A stretch of DNA of 64,000 bases, taken from Branchiostoma floridae (taxonomy: Eukaryota; Chordata; Leptocardii; Amphioxiformes; Branchiostomatidae). Numbering within the stretch: position 1 is the first letter of the stretch; every line of letters begins with the position of its first letter. Under the pieces are notes generated by a model, which worked only from the letters and a program-made list of their open reading frames with translations, ran no database searches and was not told where the DNA came from. Below, one piece after another: positions 1 to 11,690 of this stretch. The translations under genes and the position numbers were made by a program. The stretch lies in the NCBI RefSeq assembly GCF_000003815.2, contig NC_049979.1, positions 30,637,245 to 30,701,244 of the forward strand, given 5' to 3'.

Positions 1-1733
1 ACGCAGAAAGGTTAAACAAATCGTTTTCATACCCAAAAGGCTAAATTCACATATGACAACACGCTGTCTACCGGATATTCACTATAAAGCATGGCATGAT
101 ACAGCACTGCATTCTAACAGTAATTGCTGTGTTGATATAAGAAATTACCGTTAGAATACTTATTGCTTGCATTTAATATGATTCGTATGGTTCTTCGTAC
201 ACGTGGAGGGTTGTGTGAATTCATTAAATTCGCGTGTTTCTAAATAGTGAGTTGTATAAATTCCAGAACATACCCATAAATCCCTTGGCATCATTGCAGT
301 AATGAAAAAGGTCAGCACAGATATGTAACCAAATTACAGCGTTTAGTACTAGATGTTGACTGATTTTGTTTTTAGAAAATTACGTTATTTTGCTCCTTTA
401 ATTTATTCCACACACCCCTCTTTCCCCTAACTGTAATATTTACAGCAATCATGGAGGACAATCGTCAATCGTTACGCGTCATTGAGGACCCCTATCGAGT
501 CATATCATTTTTGCAGCTATTAGTCATTTTTTTTTCAATAATCTTTTGAACTGCTGGGAGTAATTTTGATGCATGCAACGAACTCTAATACTCTATTGTA
601 GGTTTTTGGAATTCAAACAATCTACAGCTGAAAAACATACGAGCTTTAACTGATACATATGAGTTTTACGTTATGTGTACAGTCATTGCTCTGAGTAAAC
701 CTTGACTAAATTCAGTATGAAATCGTATACTTCTATGTAATAAACCATTACTGAATTCTCTAAAATTTGTATGAATACCTACCATAGTTATTAAGCACCC
801 CTGTCATTTACAGTCAGTGACATATGGCCAATCTCATGTGTCATTGATGCCTCTTAGCGATTCATATCATATTTGCAGCCATTAGGTGTTTTTCTGCGAT
901 AGTTTCTCGAGCTGCTAGGGGGCAATTTTAATCCATGCAACTGTCTGCGATGCTCGCTTGTATGGGAACGTAGTATAAAAAGACTTTTTTTCTTTTTTTT
1001 CTTTCCGTTTTTCATACTTTAATCTATATATACATTTCTTTCATTAGTATCAGCTGCTTTATAAAGGCGTATAACTGCAATATGAGTATATCCCTAGTAA
1101 TTACTGACCTCACCCACACTCAGCGCATTTTGGCAGTGCCATAAATCCACATTCCGTTATTAGCACAGAAAGGCACATATGACGGAAAGTAGTTTTTATA
1201 GAAATGGCTGTTTCTTTAAATAAATCTTGTTCACATTTGCACATTTTACACAATTTATGCATTGAGATGTTCACCTTGAACTGAGTTACACATGTCTCAA
1301 GTATAGAATTTCCATGAAAAACCATTGTCATTTGTATGATTAGATTTTGTTTAAATCCCACCTGCCATAAAATATATAAGTGTTACATTTATTGGTTTCA
1401 GATTATGGAAGATAATTGAATGATAATCTATTCAACATTTGAACAAGCAGATGAAGTCCACATCTGTATACTTTGTATCTAACTGTGCACATATCTGCAT
1501 AAACTACCTGCATGCCTAGATGATGGAAATCTGCTGTTCGTTTCTTTACTTTTTGAAAATGTTTTGAAAGAAAATGCTACTGGAATACTGAATTTAGATA
1601 AACAGGGGAGGGGACCCTGGTCCCAACTAGCAAAAGCTATCCAGCCATCCAAAATTCATCTTTTGTACATCTTTAAGTCTGTCGTAGGACCGCCATTTGG
1701 TACATACATAGCTGGTTACAATGTAATGTTATT
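1..1733. other. Gene-free stretch with one diverged local duplication
   Basis: No convincing coding region is seen on either strand; the open frames are short and have no recognisable motifs. The one structure is a diverged direct repeat: about 430-585 and about 800-950 share the word order atcatat(c)att-tgcag, followed by a poly-T run, then gctgctaggg/gctgctggga and aattttgatgcatgcaac / aattttaatccatgcaac. The copies lie about 370 bases apart. Confidence 0.5.
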
Positions 1734-1749
1734 AAGGCTTAACGCTCTA

Positions 1750-2364
1750 TGTTAACACATATGTACCCTTGCCCAACATAAAAATTACTTTTCAGGAGGT
1801 TTTATTTGGAAAAATTGATTATTCAATAACTGCTAAAGACCAGAAAAATAGAACCTTTACTGTTGCTGTGGCTATAAATGGACAATCTTTAAAACTTGGA
1901 TCTGGCATAGAAAAGACCCACACCTGTGCATAACTAATCTCTTTAATGTCTTTGAAAAGGACTTCGAAGAACGGATATACAATAGTAGACTGACAGCCAA
2001 TGTAGATTGATGGTACAAATTTACTATTGATATTTTGGCATGAACCCCACCTATTGTTAGACTACTCCATGTTTGATCATAGTGTAGTAACAGACTGTAC
2101 ATATTCCTTACGGTTTCCCAGTATTTTGACAAATGTACTACATGTATTTGTCTTTCCTGACTGTTCCACTGCCCATGTACTGCATGTTAAGTTACACATG
2201 TAATTCGTCCAGACACACCAGTATATGTTATCCCTCCATGTGCAATGGTACTCGACTGTACAAACACTAGTCTTAGTGGTTGACAAATGTACCATTCATT
2301 GTTGTTGTTGTTTTTAATAGAAACAAAAGGCTTAACGCATTGTTGTTGTTTTTAATAAAAACAA
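1750..2364 (-). repeat. Copy 1 of a ~450-bp dispersed repeat, bracketed by a 16-bp direct repeat
   Basis: Read on the minus strand, about 1855-2330 matches 32832-33279 over its whole length, with scattered substitutions and small indels. Both copies begin with attaaaaacaacaacaaca and end with aacagtaaaggttctattt. The 16-mer aaggcttaacgctcta occurs at 1734-1749 and again at 2365-2380, with a shortened third copy near 2327, so the block looks like an insertion with a duplicated target plus a small tandem repeat. Several short minus-strand frames exist but are out of phase with one another, so any coding past is decayed. The family is not recognised. Confidence 0.6.
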
Positions 2365-2380
2365 AAGGCTTAACGCTCTA

Positions 2381-3079
2381 AAAACCACAACGCTTACGTT
2401 CAATATCACATAATTATAAACACAAACACAAGAATAGAGAGGGGGGATATGTCTATTTTATTGCACTCTAGTTTATTTTTCTTTAGATTTCAAGAGCCAT
2501 CTATTTCGAGAGTTAATGTATCTATTTCGAGAGTTAAAGTATCGTGCTTTTGTTCCGTCCACATTTGTGTGTATCAATTCTTCAATGAAGTTATATATGT
2601 AAATGTATGCATATACATGTCATTCGGAGTGAAGTAAAGAGTAATTGTTTTGGGTAAAATATCTTCACAATGCACTTCTGATGCATTTTCCAAGAAAGCA
2701 ACTGAGGACTAAATAAGTTGATACGGTTTTTTTTACGAAAACGTGCACTTTTAAAGCTGATAAACAATGCGCACAATGCAAGTTGACATTTGTTTGTGAC
2801 TGACATTACTAATTTGTGGCAAAAAAATCATCAATCGATTTCATACCACCATACTCTGTTGTGTGATACTAGTACTGTACAGAACAATCTTTAGACAAGT
2901 GTACTATACTCGTTTTCTACTCTTTTCTTCTTCACTCTGATTTATAAATTGTTTGATTGTGGTCATTCAGGCAGAATGAAAGAAATCAACACGGCAAAGA
3001 ATCCTGTCTGCAAGTATCTCTGCATTTCATATAGGTACCGCAAGATGTCATCGTTGAGCGAGGAGTGACAGCAAAACTG
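2381..3079. other. No feature seen
   Basis: AT-rich sequence without a supportable gene. A short imperfect tandem (ctatttcgagagttaa-gta, twice near 2500-2540) is the only local structure. Confidence 0.4.
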
Positions 3080-4715
3080 CCAGACCGGAAATCCACGCCT
3101 GATATTCCCATTGAAACAAGTTGGCGTCATCTTGTCAAATCAATCTAATAAATAACCTTAGCCCACCGTATTAGAATCATATATTTTATTTTTTTAGCTT
3201 AAAAGCTCCAACTTTATCTTAACTCGAATTTCATTATATTTGCCCACTATTTACTGCTACCACATATCACATCGATTGTAATAAATTAAGTCCAGTATAA
3301 GGGAGTGGGGCATAGTTTAAGCTACGTACGTTTTCCCTCCTCCTGTACCTACCTTTATGCCTTGCTTTGTTTTATATATTTTTGTGCAAATAAATAAAGA
3401 AAACATAACAAGTGCAGTACCGGGTAAAACCGCAGGTGCCCTCTTTGATCCACCTAAAAAAATTAAACAATAGCATATGCAACAGGAAGAATCGCCGCTA
3501 GGAGTCGTCTTTGACACGTGAATGCCAACCATTGTGAAAGATATCGAGTAAGAAAGCCGTAATTAAATATCAAAGTAAAGCCTGTAAAAATCATGATATG
3601 TTATATTCTAGGTATGCTATTAGTATCATCTGTCAATTAGAACTTTTACATGATATCTATGCATTAATAGAATCGAATTATTGATATAGTTTTATGTAGT
3701 AAATGTTTATTCAATATGGTCTTTTTAACCTTCCGACTCGTAAAACAATGTCTACTGAAATATTACGGTAGTCAAAGCTGACATGTCTGTTTAGTGAAAG
3801 TCGATAAATAGACAAACCATAGCCAAAGACCTTTAGCAATTAACTACCATATGGGAAATCCACGCTTGATATTTCAATGGATATAAGGAAGCAGTCGTAG
3901 CAGTGTACAAACAACATCGTCTTTTCTGCCTTTTAAAAGTACTCTAAAACCAATGCCCCTTGTAAAAGAATCATATAATAAGCGCCTTTTTCATCTTAAG
4001 TCGTATTTTGTTATCCTTACCTACTATTTATAGCTACCACGTTAAGTATAAAAGATATAATGAATCATTTGTATTGTACCTCTATTGTAAAAAATATGGT
4101 TAATATTAAGGGACTCCGGAGGAGGGCTGAGTTTAAGCTACATACGCATTTCCTCCTCTTGTAGCTATTGTTATGTATTGTTCTGTACTTTGTTTTATGT
4201 GTTTTCTTGTGCAGATGTGTGTAAATAAATAAACAAACTAAAGTGCAGTACCGGGTAAAATCGTAGGTGTCCTCTTTGATCCATCAAAAAAAGTTAACAG
4301 ATAAAATATGCAACAGGTACCATCGCCGCTAGGAGTCCTCTTTGACACGTGAATGCAAACCGTTGTAACAGACATCGTGAAAGAGAGTAAAAGAAAGCCG
4401 TAATTAGTTATCAAAGTAAAGCTGGCAAAACACTGTCATGTTATCTAATATTTTAGGTATGTTGTATGTATCATCAGTGAATTGGAATTCTTTTATGGTC
4501 TTTATATGTGTTAATGAAACCTAATTAAGTTTAGGGTCATTAGGTTTAAAAGTTTATTTAATCGATACTGATATTTTTTTGCCTTCTATATCTACAAAAT
4601 TGTATCAGGGGTTTTAATGTTAAACAGTGTCTACCGAAATATTACGGTAATCAAAGGTGACATATCTGTTTACTAGAATTCAATAAATAAACAAACACTA
4701 GCCATGGACCTTATC
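3080..4715. repeat. Diverged tandem duplication, two copies of about 0.8 kb
   Basis: Copy one (about 3080-3835) and copy two (about 3845-4715) share ordered landmarks: gaaatccacgc(c/t)tgatatt at 3088 and 3854; cagtaccgggtaaaa at 3415 and 4246; cgccgctaggagtc followed by tctttgacacgtgaatgc at about 3493 and 4324; gaaatattacggta at 3757 and 4634; and gataaatagacaaac / aataaataaacaaac near the ends. No open frame is shared between the copies. An old local duplication of non-coding DNA is the simplest reading. Confidence 0.75.
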
Positions 4716-4751
4716 TGAATTTTCTTGAACTTGAAATGAATCTGCAGGCGA

Positions 4752-4790
4752 CTGTCTATTTAACAACCTAGATGGTTGTTAAATAAACAG
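4752..4790. repeat. Hairpin, 17-bp arms with 5-nt loop
   Basis: The arms 4752-4768 and 4774-4790 are inverted copies (ctgtctatttaacaacc and its complement with one mismatch) around the loop tagat. The stem would be AT-rich but long. Nothing coding is adjacent. It could be a recombination relic, the end of a small palindromic element, or a structured RNA element. Confidence 0.7.
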
Positions 4791-4884
4791 ATGGTATTTA
4801 ACAGACACTTACAACTCGTTGCTGTTTCCAGTTCAGCACACTCTAAATTAAAACAATTTGTCACAATTTATCAAGCTGGGTCGT

Positions 4885-5075
4885 GGGCACTGGCGGGTTG
4901 GGGCCTTTATTGGGTGGGCCGGCAACAGAAAACGCCGTAGACACTTTGGCTGCAATTTTCAAACCCTTCCTTTTGCCCCAAAAGCGATACATTACATCAG
5001 AATGAGTTTGAATAGAACAATACCTGACAGAAATTACGCAAAAATAATGCAATGTAAGATCACTATTAGTTGGAT
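4885..5075. repeat. Diverged partial copy of the start of the Q unit
   Basis: Ccccaaaagcgatacattaca, then gagtttgaatag, then ctgacagaaattac follows the same order as ccccaatacattacag, gattttgaatag, ctgacagcaattac in the Q units at 5707, 7702 and 9721. This is a fourth, older member of the local duplication family. The open frames here on both strands (77 and 63 codons) are by-products and show no motif. Confidence 0.55.
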
Positions 5076-5180
5076 CGGTTTAGGTTTTTAAAAAGAACCA
5101 TTCCTGTAGAATAAACTAGTGGCTAACATCAGTTACAAATAATGTATGACTGAACAATACTGTGAATGCATTTAAGTTCA

Positions 5181-5548
5181 CGGGGGTTTACTTTTGCGGT
5201 AGCTGGAAAATTGAGTGTTCGATGTGGTTTTAAGTTCACTGTAGCGCCATAGACTGTAGTCACATACTATCGCGGAAAAATGTTCGCGGTAGTTTTAAGG
5301 TCGCGGTGAAGTGGCCATCGCAAAAGGGGCAAAAACAAAACTACCTCAAACATTTCTGCATTTACAGTATATCCTCGGTAACAATCATACAGGACGGGGC
5401 CCCTTTATCTAGTGGGGTATTTTCAAACCGGGACTTGGGCACCAACCAATACAATACAATAGCATGGCTTTAAAAAGGCTCTGACAGAAATTGCACATAA
5501 TTTATGTTGGGTTGGATGTTGTTACTAGGCTCGTAATGGGTTGTGAGA

Positions 5549-5593
<45 letters not shown>

Positions 5594-5600
5594 CTCCTCA
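5181..5600. repeat. P unit, copy 1 (GCGGT-rich dispersed repeat plus CA tract)
   Basis: Matches 9121-9545 from ctgtagcgccatagactg through gcggtagttttaaggt, the shared word ttctgcatttacagtata and the CA tract at 5552-5591. The repeated gcggt / accgc words and the ttctgcatttacagta ending resemble a dispersed element common in lancelet genomes as I remember it; that identity needs a library search. Confidence 0.7.
5552..5591. repeat. (AC)n microsatellite
   Basis: About 20 uninterrupted AC dinucleotides at the 3' side of the first P unit. Confidence 0.95.
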
Positions 5601-5639
5601 TAAGACGGCTTGAAGTAGTTCTTAATATTAGTTAAGAGC

Positions 5640-6900
5640 AATGTATTGTTGGTCACGATCATACAGGGACTCTGTTCAGTGGGGAGTTTTCAAACCCTGA
5701 GCTGGGCCCCAATACATTACAGTTGAGTGATTTTGAATAGACTGGCTCTGACAGCAATTAGAGATAATGTATGCACGAATGTTGTAAGTTGGTTCACTGG
5801 ACGAGAATAACTTCGAATCCTAAAAAATACGACGGATCCGAAATCGGGCGACATGCCGAACACGGAACGTTTCCGAGCGAATCCGGACAAATCCATGATC
5901 CTTACTCGAATACGAAGATGCACCGCCAATCGGACCGATTCCGGTGCCGTATACCTCTCGAATACGAGCTTTCTCGAATCCTGACTGATACGGCGGCGTA
6001 TTTTGTTAAATCCGTGATTTTGATGAGAACGTTCACATTGAATATAATTACCAACAGTACACCGCACTACTAAGACTCTTGTAAGTGCAATCAGGAAGCG
6101 CAGAAAAGACGAATAAAATCCGACTGCCGGAATTCATCGGATTACTACCTCCACAGAATCCGTAGAAATACGAAAACCGGGATTCACGGATTTCCGAATT
6201 ACCCACAGAGCACCGCTCCAGTGGACACTTTGACAGATCCGTACAAAATCCGACAATCGGAATGTCGCAGATTTGCAGATTATAAAAATGATACTGGCCA
6301 CAAGGGGATGTTTTCGACGAATATGACGCGAATCCGAAACCCGCAGTCCTTAATTACCAACAAGATACAGCGTGCTAAGTGGGCGGCAGAAACAGTTGTT
6401 GGTTCAGGGTGCGGCACAGATATGAAAGTCGTTTCATCGCTCTCTGAGCTGTACATGGCATCACCGGTGTCTACAATAGTGATTTGGAGTGGTTTATGAT
6501 TCGAAGGGAATGTGGTGTAAACTCGAAGGCGAGGAATAGTTACGTTGCTTCTTCGTCAATATAATCTTCGTCGCCCCCCAAGCATCCCCCCCTCCATCAT
6601 TGTACAACTGGCAGTGAAGTCGATTCGACATTAAGTGGGACCGTCCTTTGGTAAGTACAAATTATATTACGAAGTTTCAGTTTCTGACAAAACTAGGTTC
6701 GTATTTTGTTACTGGCATATCATGACATTTAATAGTTTAAAGCCTCAAACGTACCTGCCCACCTCTGCTGTGAGAAACGTTATAACTTGCAGCTTCTTCA
6801 TACTGGCCAATGGACAACAGGAATTCATGTCGGGTTGAAGATACGAAAATACAAACAGCTGAGTGGTATATAACTGATGATCTTGCTTTTGTAGAAGATT
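5640..6900. repeat. Q unit, copy 1
   Basis: From 5672 to 6900 this matches 7667-8895 at a constant offset of 1995 bases with very few differences, most of them before 6075; the sequence after that is almost identical. The part 5800-6370 is crowded with ATCCG/CGGAT and CGAAT words in both orientations. Open frames (for example 6221-6499 and 6635-6838) recur in copy 2 only because the DNA is duplicated. They have no homology that I recognise, so I do not call genes. Confidence 0.85.
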
Positions 6901-7666
6901 NNNNNNNNNNNNNNNNNNNNNNNNNNNNNNNNNNNNNNNNNNNNNNNNNNNNNNNNNNNNNNNNNNNNNNNNNNNNNNNNNNNNNNNNNNNNNNNNNNNN
7001 NNNNNNNNNNNNNNNNNNNNNNNNNNNNNNNNNNNNNNNNNNNNNNNNNNNNNNNNNNNNNNNNNNNNNNNNNNNNNNNNNNNNNNNNNNNNNNNNNNNN
7101 NNNNNNNNNNNNNNNNNNNNNNNNNNNNNNNNNNNNNNNNNNNNNNNNNNNNNNNNNNNNNNNNNNNNNNNNNNNNNNNNNNNNNNNNNNNNNNNNNNNN
7201 NNNNNNNNNNNNNNNNNNNNNNNNNNNNNNNNNNNNNNNNNNNNNNNNNNNNNNNNNNNNNNNNNNNNNNNNNNNNNNNNNNNNNNNNNNNNNNNNNNNN
7301 NNNNNNNNNNNNNNNNNNNNNNNNNNNNNNNNNNNNNNNNNNNNNNNNNNNNNNNNNNNNNNNNNNNNNNNNNNNNNNNNNNNNNNNNNNNNNNNNNNNN
7401 NNNNNNNNNNNNNNNNNNNNNNNNNNNNNNNNNNNNNNNNNNNNNNNNNNNNNNNNNNNNNNNNNNNNNNNNNNNNNNNNNNNNNNNNNNNNNNNNNNNN
7501 NNNNNNNNNNNNNNNNNNNNNNNNNNNNNNNNNNNNNNNNNNNNNNNNNNNNNNNNNNNNNNNNNNNNNNNNNNNNNNNNNNNNNNNNNNNNNNNNNNNN
7601 NNNNNNNNNNNNNNNNNNNNNNNNNNNNNNNNNNNNNNNNNNNNNNNNNNNNNNNNNNNNNNNNNN
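6901..7666. other. Assembly gap (766 N)
   Basis: Run of N between two nearly identical Q units, as expected where an assembler could not bridge a recent duplication. Open frames reported across it are artefacts. Confidence 0.99.
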
Positions 7667-8895
7667 CTGTTCGGTGGGGAGTTTTCAAACCCTGAGCTGG
7701 GCCCCAATACATTACAGTTGAGTGATTTTGAATAGACTGGCTCTGACAGCAATTACACTTAATGTATGCAGGGATGTTGTTAGTTGGTTCACTGCACGAA
7801 AATGACTTCGAATCCTGATAAATACGACGGATCCGAAATCGGGCGACATGCCAAACACGGAACGTTTCCAAGCGAATCCGGACAAATCCATGATCTTTAC
7901 TTGAATACGACGATGCACCGCCAATCGGACCGATTCCGGTGCCGTATACCTCTCGAATACGAGCTTTCTCGAATCCTGACTGATACGGCGGCGTATTTTG
8001 GTAAATCCGTGATTTTGATGAGAATGTTCACATTGAATATAATTACCAACAGTACACCGCACTACTAAGACTCTTGTAAGTGCAATCAGGAAGCGCAGAA
8101 AAGACGAATAAAATCCGACTGCCGGAATTCATCGGATTACTACCTCCACAGAATCCGTAGAAATACGAAAACCGGGATTCACGGATTTCCGAATTACCCA
8201 CAGAGCACCGCGCCAGTGGACACTTTGACAGATCCGTACAAAATCCGACAATCGGAATGTCGCAGATTTGCAGATTATAAAAATGATACTGGCCACAAGG
8301 GGACGTTTTCGACGAATATGACGCGAATCCGAAACCCGCAGTCCTTAATTACCAACAAGATACAGCGTGCTAAGTGGGCGGCAGAAACAGTTGTTGGTTC
8401 AGGGTGCGGCACAGATATGAAAGTCGTTTCATCGCTCTCTGAGCTGTACATGGCATCACCGGTGTCTACAATAGTGATTTGGAGTGGTTTATGATTCGAA
8501 GGGAATGTGGTGTAAACTCGAAGGCGAGGAATAGTTACGTTGCTTCTTCGTCAATATAATCTTCGTCGCCCCCCAAGCATCCCCCCCTCCATCATTGTAC
8601 AACTGGCAGTGAAGTCGATTCGACATTAAGTGGGACCGTCCTTTGGTAAGTACAAATTATATTACGAAGTTTCAGTTTCTGACAAAACTAGGTTCGTATT
8701 TTGTTACTGGCATATCATGACATTTAATAGTTTAAAGCCTCAAACGTACCTGCCCACCTCTGCTGTGAGAAACGTTATCACTTGCAGCTTCTTCATACTG
8801 GCCAATGGACAACAGGAATTCATGTCGGGTTGAAGATACGAAAATACAAACAGCTGAGTGGTATATAACTGATGATCTTGCTTTTGTAGAAGATT
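7667..8895. repeat. Q unit, copy 2
   Basis: Nearly identical to 5672-6900. It continues past the point where copy 1 meets the gap into 8896-9115, which therefore may also be present inside the gap. Confidence 0.85.
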
Positions 8896-9120
8896 GGGCT
8901 AGGAAAATGTCACAGGTATTCAGTGTATCCCAAAGGTCTTACATTTTGTGTATATAGTGAGCTAGAATCAGTAGCGTGCATTCAGTTAACCATACATCTG
9001 ATTGATCAATATCCTGTTCAAGTTGGAAATATAAGTCATATGTAGTCAATCAATAGATGCCCAGATTAGTTTTTGACAAATGTAACCGTGCTATGCGTTT
9101 TGACTTATAATTTGTCTAAT
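8896..9120. other. Spacer between Q copy 2 and P copy 2
   Basis: AT-rich sequence without coding potential. It is probably part of the duplicated unit, but the matching part of copy 1 lies in the assembly gap. Confidence 0.4.
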
Positions 9121-9444
9121 TAATTCGCTGTAGCGCCATAGACTGTAGTCACATACTATTGTTGAAAAATGTTTGCGGTAGTTTTAAGGTGGCTATGAAG
9201 TGGTCCCCGCAAAAGGGGCAAAAATAAAACTTCCACGAAAATTTCTGCATTTACAGTATACTCTTGGTAACAACCATACAGGACGGGGGCCCTTATCTAG
9301 TGGGGTATTTTCAAAGGAGGACTTGGGCCCCAACCAATACAGTACAGTAGAATGGAATTAAAATGGCTCTGACAGAAATTGCACAAAATCTATGTTGGGA
9401 TGGATGTTGTTTATCTAATACTTGGCTCGTGATGGGTTGTGAGA

Positions 9445-9494
<50 letters not shown>

Positions 9495-9495
9495 A

Positions 9496-9526
<31 letters not shown>

Positions 9527-9545
9527 CACACACATTACTCCTCAT
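9121..9545. repeat. P unit, copy 2
   Basis: Same order of landmarks as 5181-5600, more diverged than the two Q copies are from each other, and with a longer CA tract. Confidence 0.7.
9447..9534. repeat. (AC)n microsatellite, interrupted
   Basis: About 88 bases of AC repeats broken by caac and aaac interruptions. The translated frames here (poly-Thr/His and poly-Cys/Val) are microsatellite artefacts. Confidence 0.95.
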
Positions 9546-9674
9546 AAGACGGCTAGAAGTAGTTGTTAATATTAGTTAAAAACAATGTATCGTTGGTCAC
9601 GATCATACAGGGACTCTGTTCGGTGGGGGCCTCAGTTTTAAAGCCCTGACCTGGGCCCCAATACATAACAGTTC

Positions 9675-10140
9675 ATACAGGGACTCTGTTCGGTGGGGAG
9701 TTTTCAAACCCTGAGCTGGGCCCCAATACATTACAGTTGAGTGATTTTGAATAGACTGGCTCTGACAGCAATTACACTTAATGTATGCAGGGATGTTGTT
9801 AGTTGGTTCACTGCACGAAAATGACTTCGAATCCTGATAAATACGACGGATCCGAAATCGGGCGACATGCCAAACACGGAACGTTTCCGAGCGAATGCGG
9901 ACAAATCCATGATCTTTACTCGAATACGACGATGCACCACAAATCGGACCGATTACGGTGCCGTATTTCTCTCGGATACGAGTTTCCTCAAATCCTGACA
10001 GATACGGTGGCGTATTTGGGTAGATACATGATTTTGATGGGAACTTTCACATTAAATATAATTAACAACAGTACACTGCAATACTAGGACACTTGATAAG
10101 TGCAATCGGGAAGGAAAGAAATTCCGACTGCCCGAATTAA
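9675..10140. repeat. Q unit, copy 3 (partial, diverged)
   Basis: Matches the first ~450 bases of Q copies 1 and 2, with more substitutions towards its 3' side, and fades out after gtgcaatcgggaagg near 10110. A short duplication of the leading words (catacagggactctgttcggtggg at 9605 and 9674, split here as catacaggga plus ctctgttcggtggg) precedes it. Confidence 0.75.
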
Positions 10141-10829
10141 TAAAATAATATCTCCAACTTCATAGCATTGAACAATTTTGTATGGTGTATCGGTGACTTC
10201 TGTGTGGAAGATAACGTTTGAATAACAAACCAATTGCTACCAATCGTTAGGCCAGATAGACTTTTGGCTAAACGCTGCCTAACCATACTACTGGTGTTAA
10301 AACTTCAGGCCCTAAAAATCCATTAAAATGCACAGAGGCAGTCTATGAAGTGTTTATTCTTAGGACTGATTGCTCTAATTTCGTGACAAGGAAACAGCTG
10401 TTGTAGTAAAGAGTTCACATCATTAGTTTAGTTTTTGAAGATTTTCTTAATTTTTATCATTTATAATTTTCATCTTCACCCGGTAACGTTACATCTCTGG
10501 GTCACTGTCACAGTTATCTATCATATTGATGATCTTTATTCTCATGTTCCTGCCCATGCTAAATGCAGCAATTCGGTTGTATTACATGGGATACTAAAGG
10601 ATAATTACTATAACATGTAGTGTTACAAGTGAACATCTGGACCTTTGTTGTCATTATATCTATTGTTTATATGCCTTTTCACTTTTCTCAAAAAAGCCGT
10701 ATACGAACTCACACAGTTATGTTGCACAGTGTTGTTTGTATGCTTGTCACTACAATTACAGTTTGTATCTGGATAACTGTATAAATGATCTGCAATGAAA
10801 GCGCAGGTAAAAGAGTCTAGCATGAAAAC
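10141..10829. other. No feature seen
   Basis: AT-rich DNA with only short, motif-free open frames on both strands. Confidence 0.4.
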
Positions 10830-11690
10830 AATGAGTTGGCTAACATTTACATGTTAAGAGACCTTAAAGATCATGGGTACACTACTAAAACACACAATTT
10901 AAACTATCACTGTCTGCTATGCAACCGGCAGCCGTGCTTACCCATGAAACATACACAAAAGAAACAATTCAAGGGACGGAATTGTACGGAAACAACGGAT
11001 AACACATACCAGTTTCACAACAAATGAAAAGTAAATGTCCTTAGATAGTTTTGTCGAGTCCCCATAGTGTTGACACGTAGCCGTGGCACCTTTTTTAAAT
11101 TTATGGTTACGTAGTACTATTAAAAACTTCTTAGTCTCCGGTACTAAATAGTAAGGTCTGAGAAAACTTAGACCAGTACCACATGCACCACTATGATTGT
11201 CACCGCTTTTCTAATGTGATATTGCTTTTCTTTCCTCTGCATAACAGACTACTGCGTCACCAAATGTGTAAACACTAAACAGTGCTCCTGCTGGGCGACA
11301 GACTCGTCTGTTGTAGTGAACACAACACCAGCACTGCCCTATTGTGAAGAAGTACTTAAGCTACTACGCCACCTTACATCTTACTCTGTTGTTTTCATCA
11401 TGTGCAAAATGTTACTGCAATGAGGTCACCCTAACAATCCTGTTCGCAATCTTCTTTTAGCTGGTAAACAGTAATGTCAATATTAAACAGGTAAAGCATA
11501 TGAAGTATATAATGCGTTTTTTTTCCACATAATTACGTGAATGTGGTCGGATTTACCAAGAATTTCAGCTATTTGGCTTTTTTAAGGTTTGTCGTCTTCT
11601 TTTGTTTCTTATCATTCGGGGTATGTTTTTCTACATGTTTCTAATAGCCTGCCATTACACGGAAAAGATATTAGAGTAAGTAACGAAAAT
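10830..11690. repeat. X segment, copy 1 (segmental duplicate of 24140-25030)
   Basis: Ordered matches to 24140-25030: ttggctaacatttac / ttggttaacatttac, gcaaccggcagccgtgc / gcaaccggcagtcatgc, the exon-like core at about 11276-11340, attaaacaggta / ttttaaacaggtg, and cttttgtttctta followed by ctaatagcctgc. Shorter copies of the core recur at 36.3, 36.8 and 39.1 kb. The duplication is old (many indels) but collinear over about 860 bases. Confidence 0.75.
11248..11423 (+). CDS. Candidate exon: 57-codon cysteine-rich open frame
   Basis: Starting just after a pyrimidine-rich stretch ending in ataacag (11247), a plausible splice acceptor, one frame stays open for 57 codons to a TGA at 11421-11423. 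It contains closely spaced cysteines (YCVTKC, KQCSCW, LPYCEE), an N-glycosylation-like NTT, and a hydrophobic C-terminal part (SYSVVFIMC). There is no ATG at the start, so it would be a terminal exon. The copy at 24567-24712 keeps the same frame across KQCS, VVVNTT and LALPSC; copies at 36.3 and 36.8 kb have stops in it. The family is not recognised. A decayed exon is as likely as a living one. Confidence 0.35.

Noticed and set aside
6745-7871. Three open frames of about 300-350 codons on both strands
   Set aside because: They consist almost wholly of translated N from the 766-base gap. The same applies to frames over 26199-26947, 30156-30255, 41012-41138, 48574-48705, 55970-56069 and 62468-62659.
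5717-8068. Paired 116-codon frames in Q units as a conserved protein
   Set aside because: The conservation is at the DNA level between recent duplicates; the frame is not kept in the diverged copy Q3, where it is shortened.
9311-9569. Poly-Cys/Val and poly-Thr/His proteins
   Set aside because: Translations of the CA microsatellite.
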